This document shows, one piece after another, positions 50,315 to 58,180 of a stretch of 64,000 nt of DNA; position 1 is the stretch's first letter, and the number at the start of each line of letters is the position of its first letter. Origin of the DNA: Streptosporangium saharense (GTDB lineage Bacteria > Actinomycetota > Actinomycetes > Streptosporangiales > Streptosporangiaceae); NCBI RefSeq assembly GCF_014203715.1, contig NZ_JACHJP010000002.1, forward strand, positions 1,302,001-1,366,000, given 5' to 3'. The notes beneath the pieces are model-generated. The model was not told the origin of the DNA and ran no database searches. It saw nothing but the letters and a program-made list of their open reading frames with translations. A program made the position numbers and the translations under genes.

Positions 50315-52522
50315 GTGGCCTGGCAGCTGCACTACACCTCGGTGGCGGCGGGTCCGACGGGCCGGGCGGGGTTCCAGTTCGTCGCGGAGACGCCGGGGCT
50401 GCCCCCGGGCGTGCGCTCGCGCGTCGCTCCCCTGCTGGCCTACCGGCCACCGCCCAACGCCCCACTCGCCCCGACAAATCAGGAAATATCATGTTTCCCT
50501 GTCGCCCTGACCTACGACCTCCTCGGCTCCCACCGGGTGCTGACCCGCTGCGTCTATCTGGGCCGGGACTACTCGGGGCGGTACGGCAACTTCCTCGGCC
50601 ACGCCCTGGTGGTCTCCCCCGACGAGCTGACCGGCCTGAGACCGGTCGAGCTGTGGGAGGCCCCCTTCTGGAAGGACTCCCCGGACGCGGCCCTGCCCGG
50701 TCTGACGGAGATCGTCCCCGGCGCCGCGACCGATCCCGAGTCCCTGGGTGAGTGGCTCGCGCTCCAGGGGGACGGCGGTTACGCCCGGCTCGGCTTCCTG
50801 CTGGAGACGACGGTACGGTCCCTGACCGGGGGACACGGACGGCTGGTCCTGGTGGCCGGGGACGTCGAGGAGATCGTCCGCTGGATCACCGTGATCTCCT
50901 ACTCGCTGCCGTGGACCGTAGCCCTCGGCCTGTCGTTCACCACCTACAGCGCCGACCCGGCGACGGCCTCGCAGACCATCGTGGGGACCACGCCGGACGT
51001 CTGGCTCCCCTCGGACCTGGACGCCGAGGTCGTCGATCTCACCGGACCGGTCACCGGCTCCGGGACGGGCCGCCTGGCCCGCACGGTCGTGGACTGCTGG
51101 CGGCGGATGGACATGGCCGCCCTGGACGGCATGGCCGAGCTGGGCCGGACAGACCCCGAGGCCGCCGCGGCGCTCGTGGCCCTCTGCGACGGCGACCCCA
51201 CCGTCACCCGCGCCGAGCAGCTCGACGTGGCACGCCTGCTCGGCGCCGGTCTTCCCGCCCGGGTGTGGCGGGCCCTGGAGGGAGCGGCCGACCGGATGGA
51301 GTACGAGCTGGCCGCCGCCGCGAGCGCGACCGGCCCACCGGAAACCGCCGACCGGTATGCCGCCCGGTGCGTGGCGCTGGCCCTGCGGAACCCCGAGCTG
51401 CCGCTGCCCGCCGTACGGCTGCGCGCGGCGGCCCGGCAGGCGCTCGAACCCCGGGTGCGGGCCGCGCTGGGCGAGGCGGCGAACCTGACCGGCCTCGCCG
51501 ACGTGACCCGGCTGATCACCGAGGCCGGGCTGGCCGTACCCGGGCATGATCTTGAGCGCGGGGCCGCCGCGCTCGTCCGCGCCGGGGCGGCCGACTTCCC
51601 GCGTGCCGTGGGGCGGATGCCGTACGACCTGCGTGGCAGGCTCGTCGCGGGCGTGCTGGCCGGGTTGGAGACGGCGTCGGCGCGGGTCAGGGCACGCCTG
51701 CTGACCGACGAGGTCTGCGACCTGCTCGCGCCCGCCGACCTGGCGCGCGCCCCGCGCACCGGCGCCGCCGTCGTCCACTCCCTGGTACGGCGCGACGCGC
51801 TGGGCCGGATCGACGCGACGGACCGTCTGGTACGGCTGGCGCCGGAGCCGGGGCGTGACACGGTGCTGCGGGAGATCTGGGCCGGGCCGCCGACGGCCGC
51901 CGAGTGCGGGGCGCTCGCCGAACGGCTGGGCGCGTCGGTCGGGGTCTCCCCGGTCCTGACGGAGCTGCCGGGCCGCGCGTTCCGCGCCGAGGGGCCGAAG
52001 AAGGAGACGACGGCGCTGGCGAGGCTGGTGACGGCGCGGATGCCCGTGAGGAGCGCCGAACTGGTCGTCGCCGTCGCGGAGATCACCGACGCGCCCCGGC
52101 CCCGCGACCTGGCGGGCCCGCTCGAAAGGCTCCTCGACGCCGGGGAGACGGTCACTCCCGACCTGCGCGGGGCCGTGGCGAAGGCGGTGCTGGGAGTCCT
52201 GGACGCCCGGGGGCCGGAGTTCCTGGCGAAGGTCGTCATGACCGCGTCCCGGCGCGCCGCCGCGTGGCTGGTCGACCTGTGGCTGAGGCGCGTCAGGTCG
52301 CGGGAGGAACAGGCGAGGCTCCTGGAGGTCGCGATCAGGCTGCGGATGAACGGGGCCGCCTCGGAACGGCTCGACGCGTGGGCCCGCGAGTCGCCCCTGG
52401 GCTCCATGCGGTCCAGATTCGCCCGCGATCCCGAGCTCCTGCGGGGTTACGAGGAGCTGGTGCGTCCGCGAGCCGCCCTCTGGGAGCGCGTGCGTCCCCG
52501 GCCGCCGTGGAAGCGGGAGTGA
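50315..52522 (+). CDS. GTPase-associated protein 1 (GAP1-N2 type)
   Basis: A 735-residue protein. The N-terminus WQLHYTSVAAGPTGRAGFQFVAETPGLPPGVR, followed by LTYDLLGSHRVLTRCVYLGRDYSGRYGNFLGHALV, is the GAP1-N2 domain signature. A middle helical domain follows (residues about 150-350), then a long Ala/Arg-rich alpha-solenoid. No catalytic site is evident. Proteins of this family are encoded beside paired GTPases and were named for that association, not for shown GAP activity. GTG at 50315 starts five bases after the GTPase stop. Confidence 0.82.
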   Translation: MAWQLHYTSVAAGPTGRAGFQFVAETPGLPPGVRSRVAPLLAYRPPPNAPLAPTNQEISCFPVALTYDLLGSHRVLTRCVYLGRDYSGRYGNFLGHALVVSPDELTGLRPVELWEAPFWKDSPDAALPGLTEIVPGAATDPESLGEWLALQGDGGYARLGFLLETTVRSLTGGHGRLVLVAGDVEEIVRWITVISYSLPWTVALGLSFTTYSADPATASQTIVGTTPDVWLPSDLDAEVVDLTGPVTGSGTGRLARTVVDCWRRMDMAALDGMAELGRTDPEAAAALVALCDGDPTVTRAEQLDVARLLGAGLPARVWRALEGAADRMEYELAAAASATGPPETADRYAARCVALALRNPELPLPAVRLRAAARQALEPRVRAALGEAANLTGLADVTRLITEAGLAVPGHDLERGAAALVRAGAADFPRAVGRMPYDLRGRLVAGVLAGLETASARVRARLLTDEVCDLLAPADLARAPRTGAAVVHSLVRRDALGRIDATDRLVRLAPEPGRDTVLREIWAGPPTAAECGALAERLGASVGVSPVLTELPGRAFRAEGPKKETTALARLVTARMPVRSAELVVAVAEITDAPRPRDLAGPLERLLDAGETVTPDLRGAVAKAVLGVLDARGPEFLAKVVMTASRRAAAWLVDLWLRRVRSREEQARLLEVAIRLRMNGAASERLDAWARESPLGSMRSRFARDPELLRGYEELVRPRAALWERVRPRPPWKRE

Positions 52523-52525
52523 GCC

Positions 52526-54202
52526 GTGTCCCTCGATGTCGTGTTCGCGGTCGTGGTCGCGGTCGTCATGCTGCCCGTCCTCGTCGGCGCCGCACCCGCG
52601 CTGGCCGTCACGGTGCTCACCGCCGTCGGGCACCATCTCCTCCAGTCCTGCCGGGTGCTGCTCCCCCGTACGGCCGACGGCCCGTCCGACGTTCCCCGGC
52701 CCGGTAGAGGAGGCGGAGAACCGGCCTACCGGATCTACGCGCTGCGGCAGATCTGGCGTGACTGGGCGGTGCTGGACAGTGCGACCCGCCCGGTCGTCGT
52801 CGACAGGGTCAGGGCCATCCGGGACTGGGTCGGGCAGCGGTGGGGGGAGCGGCCGCAGGTGTACTTCCTGTTCCCGGTCTGGTTCGGCGTCGAGACGGGC
52901 GTCGTGCTGGCCGTGGTCCTGCTCACGCTGGCGCTGGCCGTGCCGCTCGCGGCATACACGCTGGTCGCGACCGTGACTTTGCTGGTGTGGCTGCCCTGCG
53001 TCCTGGTGCTGCGCGGTCTGGACCTGGCCTTCACCGTCGCCAACCGCGTCCTCCAGGTCTGTCAGAACGCCGACTGCTACGAACGGCTGACGCTCCCCGA
53101 GTACGCCTGCCCGTCCTGCGGGGCGCGTCACCGGCGGCTGCGCCCCAACGGGGACGGCGCCTTCCGGCACGTGTGCGCGTGCGGCGCCCGGCTCCCCACG
53201 ACGATCCTCCTCGGCAGGCACCGGCTGACCGGCCACTGCCCCGGGTGCGGCAGGGCGCTGTCCCCGAGAACCGGGCGGGTCAGGGCCGAGCCGCTGCCGT
53301 TCGTCGGCGGCCCCGACGCGGGCAAGACGACGTTCATGACGCTGGTGGTCGCCGCGCTGCACGCGGCGGTGGAGGCGAACGGCGGGCGGGCGAGCTTCGT
53401 GACCAGGCAGGACGAACTCGCCTTCACCCGCAGCCGGGACGAGATGCGGCAGGGCGGGGTGTCCAAGACGCCCACTCCCCTGCCGACGGCCATGACGCTG
53501 GACGTCTCCGGGTTTCGCGGGGGTGACCGGATCCTGCACCTGTTCGACCCCTCGGGTGAGCACCACACCGGGGCGACCACGGTCGAGGCGCTGGGCTATC
53601 TGACGCACGGCGAACGGATGGTCCTGGTCGTGGACCCGTTCGCGCTGCCGCTCGTGCGGGGCGGCCTGACCACCGCCGAACGCGACGCGCTCTCCTCGGC
53701 CGGGGTCTCCTTCTCCATGGAGGACCCGGCCGACACCTTCCAGCGGGTGCGCGCCGAGCTGGCCTCCCGTCCCGGGGGAAGCGGGCTGCGGCGGGTCGCG
53801 GTCGTCGTCAGCAAAGCCGACCTGCTGGAGCGGACGGGGGTCGGCCGGGGATGCGGCGAGGTGTCGCGCTGGCTCGGCGAGATGGGTCTGGGAAACATGG
53901 TCAGGGAGCTGGCCGCCAGGACCGGCGAGACCCGCTATCTGGCGTCACGCCTTCCCGCCGACCCCGTCGCCGTCGCCCGGCTCGTCGCGTGGCTGGTCGA
54001 GCTGCCGCTTGCCGTACCGGACGAGCTGCCTGAGGGGCGGCCGGTCACCGCCGACTCCCGCAGGCCGTGGCGGGCGTCGCCGCGCCGGGAGGGTCTCGTG
54101 CCGGTCGGCTACGCCGTCACCCGCTGGGCCGTCCTCGCCGTCTCGGTCCTGCTGCCCGGCGCCGTGGTCGTCATCGCGATCTTGGCCCTCGTGGTCAGGT
54201 GA
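52526..54202 (+). CDS. Membrane-anchored zinc-ribbon GTPase (double-GTPase family)
   Basis: A 558-residue protein with an N-terminal membrane helix, a pair of hydrophobic helices at about 115-168, and a C-terminal helix (WAVLAVSVLLPGAVVVIAILALVV). Between them are zinc-ribbon cysteines (CQNADC, CPSC, CACG, CPGC, residues 174-250) and a P-loop domain with Walker A GGPDAGKTT near 262, LFDPSGEHHTG near 337 in place of DxxG, and VSKADLL as the NKxD equivalent. It closes the operon, four bases after the GAP1 gene. With the soluble GTPase it forms the pair typical of these systems. Confidence 0.8.
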   Translation: MSLDVVFAVVVAVVMLPVLVGAAPALAVTVLTAVGHHLLQSCRVLLPRTADGPSDVPRPGRGGGEPAYRIYALRQIWRDWAVLDSATRPVVVDRVRAIRDWVGQRWGERPQVYFLFPVWFGVETGVVLAVVLLTLALAVPLAAYTLVATVTLLVWLPCVLVLRGLDLAFTVANRVLQVCQNADCYERLTLPEYACPSCGARHRRLRPNGDGAFRHVCACGARLPTTILLGRHRLTGHCPGCGRALSPRTGRVRAEPLPFVGGPDAGKTTFMTLVVAALHAAVEANGGRASFVTRQDELAFTRSRDEMRQGGVSKTPTPLPTAMTLDVSGFRGGDRILHLFDPSGEHHTGATTVEALGYLTHGERMVLVVDPFALPLVRGGLTTAERDALSSAGVSFSMEDPADTFQRVRAELASRPGGSGLRRVAVVVSKADLLERTGVGRGCGEVSRWLGEMGLGNMVRELAARTGETRYLASRLPADPVAVARLVAWLVELPLAVPDELPEGRPVTADSRRPWRASPRREGLVPVGYAVTRWAVLAVSVLLPGAVVVIAILALVVR

Positions 54203-54264
54203 CCCTCGTCGCCGGGCAGAAAACCAGCGGCCGAGGAAACCGCCGATCGGGAAGAATGCCCCCT

Positions 54265-54828
54265 ATGTCCCAGGCGACCCTGCGCACCGACCGCATCCTT
54301 CTCGTCCCGCTGGCCGACGAACACCTTGAGGACGAGGTGGAACTCGACTCCGACCCCGAGGTCATGCGCTATCTCGAAGGCCGGGCCCGTACCCGCGAGG
54401 AGGTCGAGTCCTTCCACCGCAGGCGCCTCGCCGCCGCGGACCGGGTGCCGGGCCTGGGGTTCTGGGCCGGTTCCGTGGATGGCCGGTTCGTCGGCTGGTG
54501 GATCCTCGAACCCCCAGAAAACGGGACCGAGGGCGAGGCCGAACTCGGCTACCGCCTCCTGCGCCGTCACTGGCGACAGGGCCTGGCCAGCGAGGGAGCG
54601 CGGGAGCTGCTGCGGCACGGGTTCGAGGATCTCGGACTGGACCGTGTCTTCGCCGAGACGATGGCGGTCAACACCGCCTCCCGCGCGACGATGGCCTCGC
54701 TCGGCCTGCGGCACGTCCGCACGTTCCACCAGGAGTGGGACAACCCGCTTCCCGGCAGCGAACACGGCGAGGTCGAGTACGCGATCACCCGGCAGGAGTG
54801 GCTGTCCCGGGGTCCCGGAAAGGCTTGA
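54265..54828 (+). CDS. GNAT acetyltransferase, RimJ/RimL type
   Basis: A 187-residue single-domain GNAT (Acetyltransf_3 group): LRTDRILLVPLADEHLEDEVELDSDPEVMRYLEG, then GEAELGYRLLRRHWRQGLASEGARELLRHGFEDLGLDRVFAETMAVNTASRATMASLGLRHVRTF. The acetyl-CoA loop and C-terminal N-T-A-S-R motif are intact. This group modifies ribosomal proteins, antibiotics or other amines; the substrate is unknown. The ATG at 54265 is about ten bases from GGAAGA; an ATG three codons earlier is possible. Confidence 0.9.
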   Translation: MSQATLRTDRILLVPLADEHLEDEVELDSDPEVMRYLEGRARTREEVESFHRRRLAAADRVPGLGFWAGSVDGRFVGWWILEPPENGTEGEAELGYRLLRRHWRQGLASEGARELLRHGFEDLGLDRVFAETMAVNTASRATMASLGLRHVRTFHQEWDNPLPGSEHGEVEYAITRQEWLSRGPGKA

Positions 54829-55327
54829 CGTCCACGACGAGGCGGAGCCGCGTGGTGCCGAGGGTGCCGGTGATCTGCCAGCAGCCCGCGTACGGCAACA
54901 GCATGCCGGTCGGCTGGAAGCCCGGCGCGTGGTAGCCGCCGGGAACGCTGCCCTCGACGCTCTCGCCGGTCCGCAGCGAGACCAGCCGGAGGGTCAGCTT
55001 CTCGTCACGGCCCCGCCACCACGGCATCTTGATCCGCAGGCCGCCCTCGTCCTGCGGGGAGGCGTACCGCGTGGCCTCAGGGAACGTCCACAGGTCGCCC
55101 GTGCCGTACCACCCGGCCGAGTCCTTCTCCCCCTGGGTGTCCAGCCAGGCGAGCAGCGGGGCGGACGGCCGCTCGGGCCGGTCCGCGACCTCGGTCACCG
55201 GGCAGGTACGGCTCCCGCCGACCGCTTCCGGTTCTCCCCCGGTGCAGGCCGAGAGCGTCCCGACCAGCGCGAGGGCCGCCACCCAGCGCCGTCCGGCCCA
55301 CTCAGGAGACCGGGAAATCGAATTCAC
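54785..55327 (-). CDS. Conserved actinobacterial lipoprotein, function unknown
   Basis: A roughly 180-residue lipoprotein with a hydrophobic signal ending GTLSACTGG. The mature part has PLLAWLDTQGEKDSAGWYGTGDLWTFPEATRY and ends in PTGMLLPYAGCWQITGTLG, with a WYGTGDLW/Y...CW pattern seen in uncharacterised actinobacterial lipoproteins. Both ends overlap other genes: its GTG start lies inside the end of the DUF397 gene (26-bp overlap) and its 3' end overlaps the convergent acetyltransferase by 44 bp. The start could also be a TTG six codons upstream. Confidence 0.65.
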   Translation of the reverse strand: MNSISRSPEWAGRRWVAALALVGTLSACTGGEPEAVGGSRTCPVTEVADRPERPSAPLLAWLDTQGEKDSAGWYGTGDLWTFPEATRYASPQDEGGLRIKMPWWRGRDEKLTLRLVSLRTGESVEGSVPGGYHAPGFQPTGMLLPYAGCWQITGTLGTTRLRLVVDVKPFRDPGTATPAG

Positions 55328-55529
55328 CGTCCTTGACCCCGCCAAGGAAGGCCTGCCACTCGGCCCGGGTGTAGACGATCACCTCGGCATCCCTGCGACG
55401 GCTGTGCCGTACCGCCACCCGGCCGCTACCGTCAGCCAGCGGACCGGCCTCCACGCACTGACCGTTGGTGCTGGGGCTTCGCGTGCTGATGCGCCAGGCG
55501 ACGCCCGCCAGTTCCTCGGGGGTAAGCAT
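55302..55529 (-). CDS. DUF397 protein, copy 1
   Basis: A 75-residue protein: MLTPEELAGVAWRIST..., then QCVEAGPLADGSGRVAVRHSRRRD and a C-terminal EWQAFLGGVKDGEFDFP, the DUF397 consensus. DUF397 proteins are typically encoded directly after an XRE/DUF5753 regulator and are thought to be antagonists or toxin-like partners of it. It is nearly identical over its last 50 codons to the next copy, two bases upstream. Confidence 0.9.
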   Translation of the reverse strand: MLTPEELAGVAWRISTRSPSTNGQCVEAGPLADGSGRVAVRHSRRRDAEVIVYTRAEWQAFLGGVKDGEFDFPVS

Positions 55530-55531
55530 GT

Positions 55532-55759
55532 TCACGAGACCGGGAAGTCGAACTCGCCGTCCTTGACCCCGCCAAGGAACGCCTGCCACTCGGCGCGGGT
55601 GTAGACGATCACCTCGGCATCCCTGCGACGGCTGTGCCGTACCGCCACCCGACCACTGCCATCCGCCAGCGGACCGGCTTCCACGCACTGACCGCCACCG
55701 TTGGCGCTTTTCGTGCTGATGTGCCAGGTGACACCCGCCAGTTCCTCGGGGGTAATCAT
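55532..55759 (-). CDS. DUF397 protein, copy 2
   Basis: A 75-residue protein identical to copy 1 in its C-terminal two-thirds and differing mainly at residues 2 and 11-22. The ATG at 55757-55759 is chosen because GGGAG lies six bases upstream; an earlier in-frame ATG overlaps the regulator's stop codon. It follows the XRE regulator gene in one operon. The duplication is recent. Confidence 0.9.
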   Translation of the reverse strand: MITPEELAGVTWHISTKSANGGGQCVEAGPLADGSGRVAVRHSRRRDAEVIVYTRAEWQAFLGGVKDGEFDFPVS

Positions 55760-55776
55760 GAGCTGCTCCCTGTGGT

Positions 55777-56631
55777 TCATTTGAAACGGTCAACCGCATT
55801 TCGAATAACGGTCGCGGAATCATCCGGAGTGAGCACGGTGTTCAGGAGCACATCGTATGTCTGAACGAAGTTTTCGGCACCATCTGCCTCGGTATAGACG
55901 GCACCTCCCCTGGTCTCCACATATGTCACGTCCGAGTAGGGCTCGGGCATGCGGAAAACGGTGAAAGCACCTTCCGGACTGGCGTGCGCTCCGACGGAGA
56001 ACGGCAGGATATGGATGGTCACGTTCGGCCTGGAAGCGACCTCGGAAAGGTGCTTCAACTGGCCACGCATCACCTCGGGACCACCGACCGCGCGGTGGAG
56101 CACGGCCTCGTCGAGGACGACCATCAGCTTCGGCGGCGTCTCCGCGCCAAGAACGCTCTGTCGGCTGACTCGGAACTCGATCCACTGCTCGACCTGACGG
56201 GCGTTGGCTCCCACCGCTCCCGCCGTAATGACGGCCGAGGCGTAGTCGCGGGTCTGGAGAAGGCCCGGGATGACCATCGCGTCGTAGGAGTAGATGACTT
56301 TGGCGCGGGTTTCCAGCCAGGCGTGGTCGAGCATGCCGCCGAGGGAGTCGGCGGAGAAGCCGTCCCACCAGCCCTTGCGCCAGATGTCGCGGCTGAGCTG
56401 CTCCAGCCCGTCGCGGATCTGCTCGTCGTCGATCTCGTAGAGGTTGAGCAGCGCCATGACGTCGGACACCCGGGCCGGGATGATGCCCGACTCAAGACGG
56501 CTGATGGTGGCCGCGTCGCGCTGGAGATAGTCGCCCGCCTGCCTGAGCGTCAGCCCGGCGGCGTCGCGGTATTCCTTCAGGTGCTTCCCGAGCCACTGCG
56601 CCCGCAGCGTCGGCCCTCGCCTCGCGGCCAT
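55777..56631 (-). CDS. XRE-family regulator with DUF5753 domain
   Basis: A 284-residue regulator. The HTH lies at residues 12-70 (LGKHLKEYRDAAGLTLRQAGDYLQRDAATISRLESG), and a DUF5753 domain follows (WWDGFSADSLGGMLDHAWLETRAKVIYSYDAMVIPGLLQTRDYASAVI, RQSVLGAETPPKLMVVLDEAVLHR, NVTIHILPFSVGAHASPEGAFTVFRMPEP). Such regulators are numerous in actinomycetes and affect development and secondary metabolism. It forms an operon with two DUF397 genes and is divergent from a small hypothetical gene, with a fairly AT-rich 227-bp promoter region between. Confidence 0.93.
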   Translation of the reverse strand: MAARRGPTLRAQWLGKHLKEYRDAAGLTLRQAGDYLQRDAATISRLESGIIPARVSDVMALLNLYEIDDEQIRDGLEQLSRDIWRKGWWDGFSADSLGGMLDHAWLETRAKVIYSYDAMVIPGLLQTRDYASAVITAGAVGANARQVEQWIEFRVSRQSVLGAETPPKLMVVLDEAVLHRAVGGPEVMRGQLKHLSEVASRPNVTIHILPFSVGAHASPEGAFTVFRMPEPYSDVTYVETRGGAVYTEADGAENFVQTYDVLLNTVLTPDDSATVIRNAVDRFK

Positions 56632-56858
56632 CTCATCTCCTTTGGTTTTTGTTTCCCTTACGGGTCTAATGCCGGGTAAATACGGACATTCTCAACTACC
56701 TTGTTTCGTAAGCTTGCGCTTTTATGAAGGCAATGTCACGCTACCACCGCACCAACGGTCACGCTCAGCATTGGCACGAGAGCGTAAAGAAACTTTCCCC
56801 GGCAGGGTCGCGCGCCCGATCTCCGCCCCGGATTAACCCGCGGAAGGAATTAACCGAC

Positions 56859-57170
56859 ATGGAACGCCAAAACGGATTCAACCGGTCGTCGGCCGAACCC
56901 GGAACGGACCCCAACCCCGCCCCGCACGCGACGCACCCGCTGCTCGGCGACCTGCCGCGCATGTTCGCGTTGGTCCAGGGGTTCGACGACGACGGCGACG
57001 GCGGCGAGGAGGAGGCGGACGTCGCCGTCGAGGTGGTGGCGTACGGCATCGCCCTGCCGAGCGGCCAGACGACGACCTTCGGGACCAACGGCCGGAACTT
57101 CGGCGTGTGGAACAGCCCCCGCAGCGCGGCCAAGCGCCTGCACTCCGACCTCGTCTGGCTCGGGGAGTAA
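56859..57170 (+). CDS. Small hypothetical acidic protein
   Basis: A 103-residue protein I do not recognise. The N-terminal half is disordered-looking, followed by an acidic run (DDDGDGGEEEADVAVEVVAYGIALP) and a C-terminal block GQTTTFGTNGRNFGVWNSPRSAAKRLHSDLVWLGE. That final part looks folded. GGAAGGA precedes the ATG at a usable distance. It is divergent from the XRE regulator, a common position for a regulated partner. Confidence 0.6.
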   Translation: MERQNGFNRSSAEPGTDPNPAPHATHPLLGDLPRMFALVQGFDDDGDGGEEEADVAVEVVAYGIALPSGQTTTFGTNGRNFGVWNSPRSAAKRLHSDLVWLGE

Positions 57171-57216
57171 GCCCCGGGGAACCGCAAAACGGACCGTCGA
57201 TAAGGCGAAGCCGTAC

Positions 57217-57256
57217 AAAAAAACAAAATGAGCGCCCGGCAGCCTGCCGGGCGCTC
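57217..57256 (-). terminator. Rho-independent terminator of the Dyp/BASS operon
   Basis: Perfect 12-bp stem (57230-57241 with 57245-57256) with a three-base loop. On the minus strand it is followed by a U-rich tract (the complement of an A-run at 57217-57228). This is the most canonical terminator in the window, 20 bases past the BASS stop. Confidence 0.88.
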
Positions 57257-57275
57257 CAGACCCATGCGGCAGCCC

Positions 57276-58145
57276 TCAGGTGGTGGCGTCGTCGCGCCTG
57301 TGACCGAGCACCGCGGCGATCGGCAGGGCCGCCGCCAGCCCGCTGATCAGTACCGCGGCGAGTGCTCCCAGGATGGCCTGGCTGCCGTCGAAGGCGATCC
57401 CGACGGCGGCCAGCGGAGGCCCCGCGTTGCGCACCGCCGCGATGCTCCCCATGGTGGTACGGCGCGCGGACGGCCCGGTGGCCAGCAGGGCGCCGACGGC
57501 GAACGCGACCACGGCCAGGACGAACCCCGCGAGCAGGGTGCGTGAGCCGAGCAGCGCGGCGACGTCGTGCCAGTTGCCCAGCAGCATGCCGACCAGCACC
57601 ATCATGAACGTCACGTTCGACACGAGGACGGCGACCGGGTGCCACGAGTGCGCCGTGGAGTGCGCGTAGTGGCGCACCACCAGTCCGATGCCGAACGGCA
57701 CAAGCTGCAGGATGGCCACGGTCCACACCAGCGCGGCGACGTCCAGGGAGACCGTGGTTCCGACGTCGGCCACGGTGAGGATGGCGGTGCTCATCGGGCC
57801 GAAGGTGAGGCTGGCCAGGGCGGCCAGTAGCACCTGCATCGCCGTACCCGCGCTCACGTCCCCCTTCTGCACCACGCTCAGTTTCGCCCCGAACGGCCCG
57901 CCCGGGGAGGCGGCGACCAGGATCAGGGCGACGAAACCCGCGGCGGGCAGGGCGAACAGCACCGCGACGCCCCAGCCGAGCAGCGGAATGGCCACCAGAT
58001 TGGCCAGCAGCGCCAGCACGGGCAACCGCAGGTCGGTGAAGACCGCACGCAGCGCGGACACCGTGGTCGCCAGTCCCGCGGCGAACATGGTGACCGCGAT
58101 GAAGATCACGGTGATCGCGTTGAACAGCGACTGCAGCGCGTTCAT
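57276..58145 (-). CDS. Bile acid:sodium symporter (BASS)-family transporter
   Basis: A 289-residue membrane protein with nine to ten hydrophobic helices. LANLVAIPLLGWGVAVLF, LVAASPGGPFGAKLSVVQKGDVSAGTAMQVLLA and GSIAAVRNAGPPLAAVGIAF match the BASS family (the broken helices 4 and 9). The substrates of bacterial BASS proteins range from bile acids to pantoate and keto acids, and cannot be deduced. It is the last gene of a four-gene operon, 35 bp after the Dyp peroxidase gene, so it may import or export a compound linked to that chemistry. Confidence 0.82.
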   Translation of the reverse strand: MNALQSLFNAITVIFIAVTMFAAGLATTVSALRAVFTDLRLPVLALLANLVAIPLLGWGVAVLFALPAAGFVALILVAASPGGPFGAKLSVVQKGDVSAGTAMQVLLAALASLTFGPMSTAILTVADVGTTVSLDVAALVWTVAILQLVPFGIGLVVRHYAHSTAHSWHPVAVLVSNVTFMMVLVGMLLGNWHDVAALLGSRTLLAGFVLAVVAFAVGALLATGPSARRTTMGSIAAVRNAGPPLAAVGIAFDGSQAILGALAAVLISGLAAALPIAAVLGHRRDDATT

Positions 58146-58180
58146 GGAACCTCCAGCCCGGCGGACCCCGGCACCGTGTG

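Noticed and set aside
50489-53608. A 1039-codon minus-strand open frame
   Set aside because: Antisense to the GAP1 and membrane GTPase genes; composition indicates a shadow.
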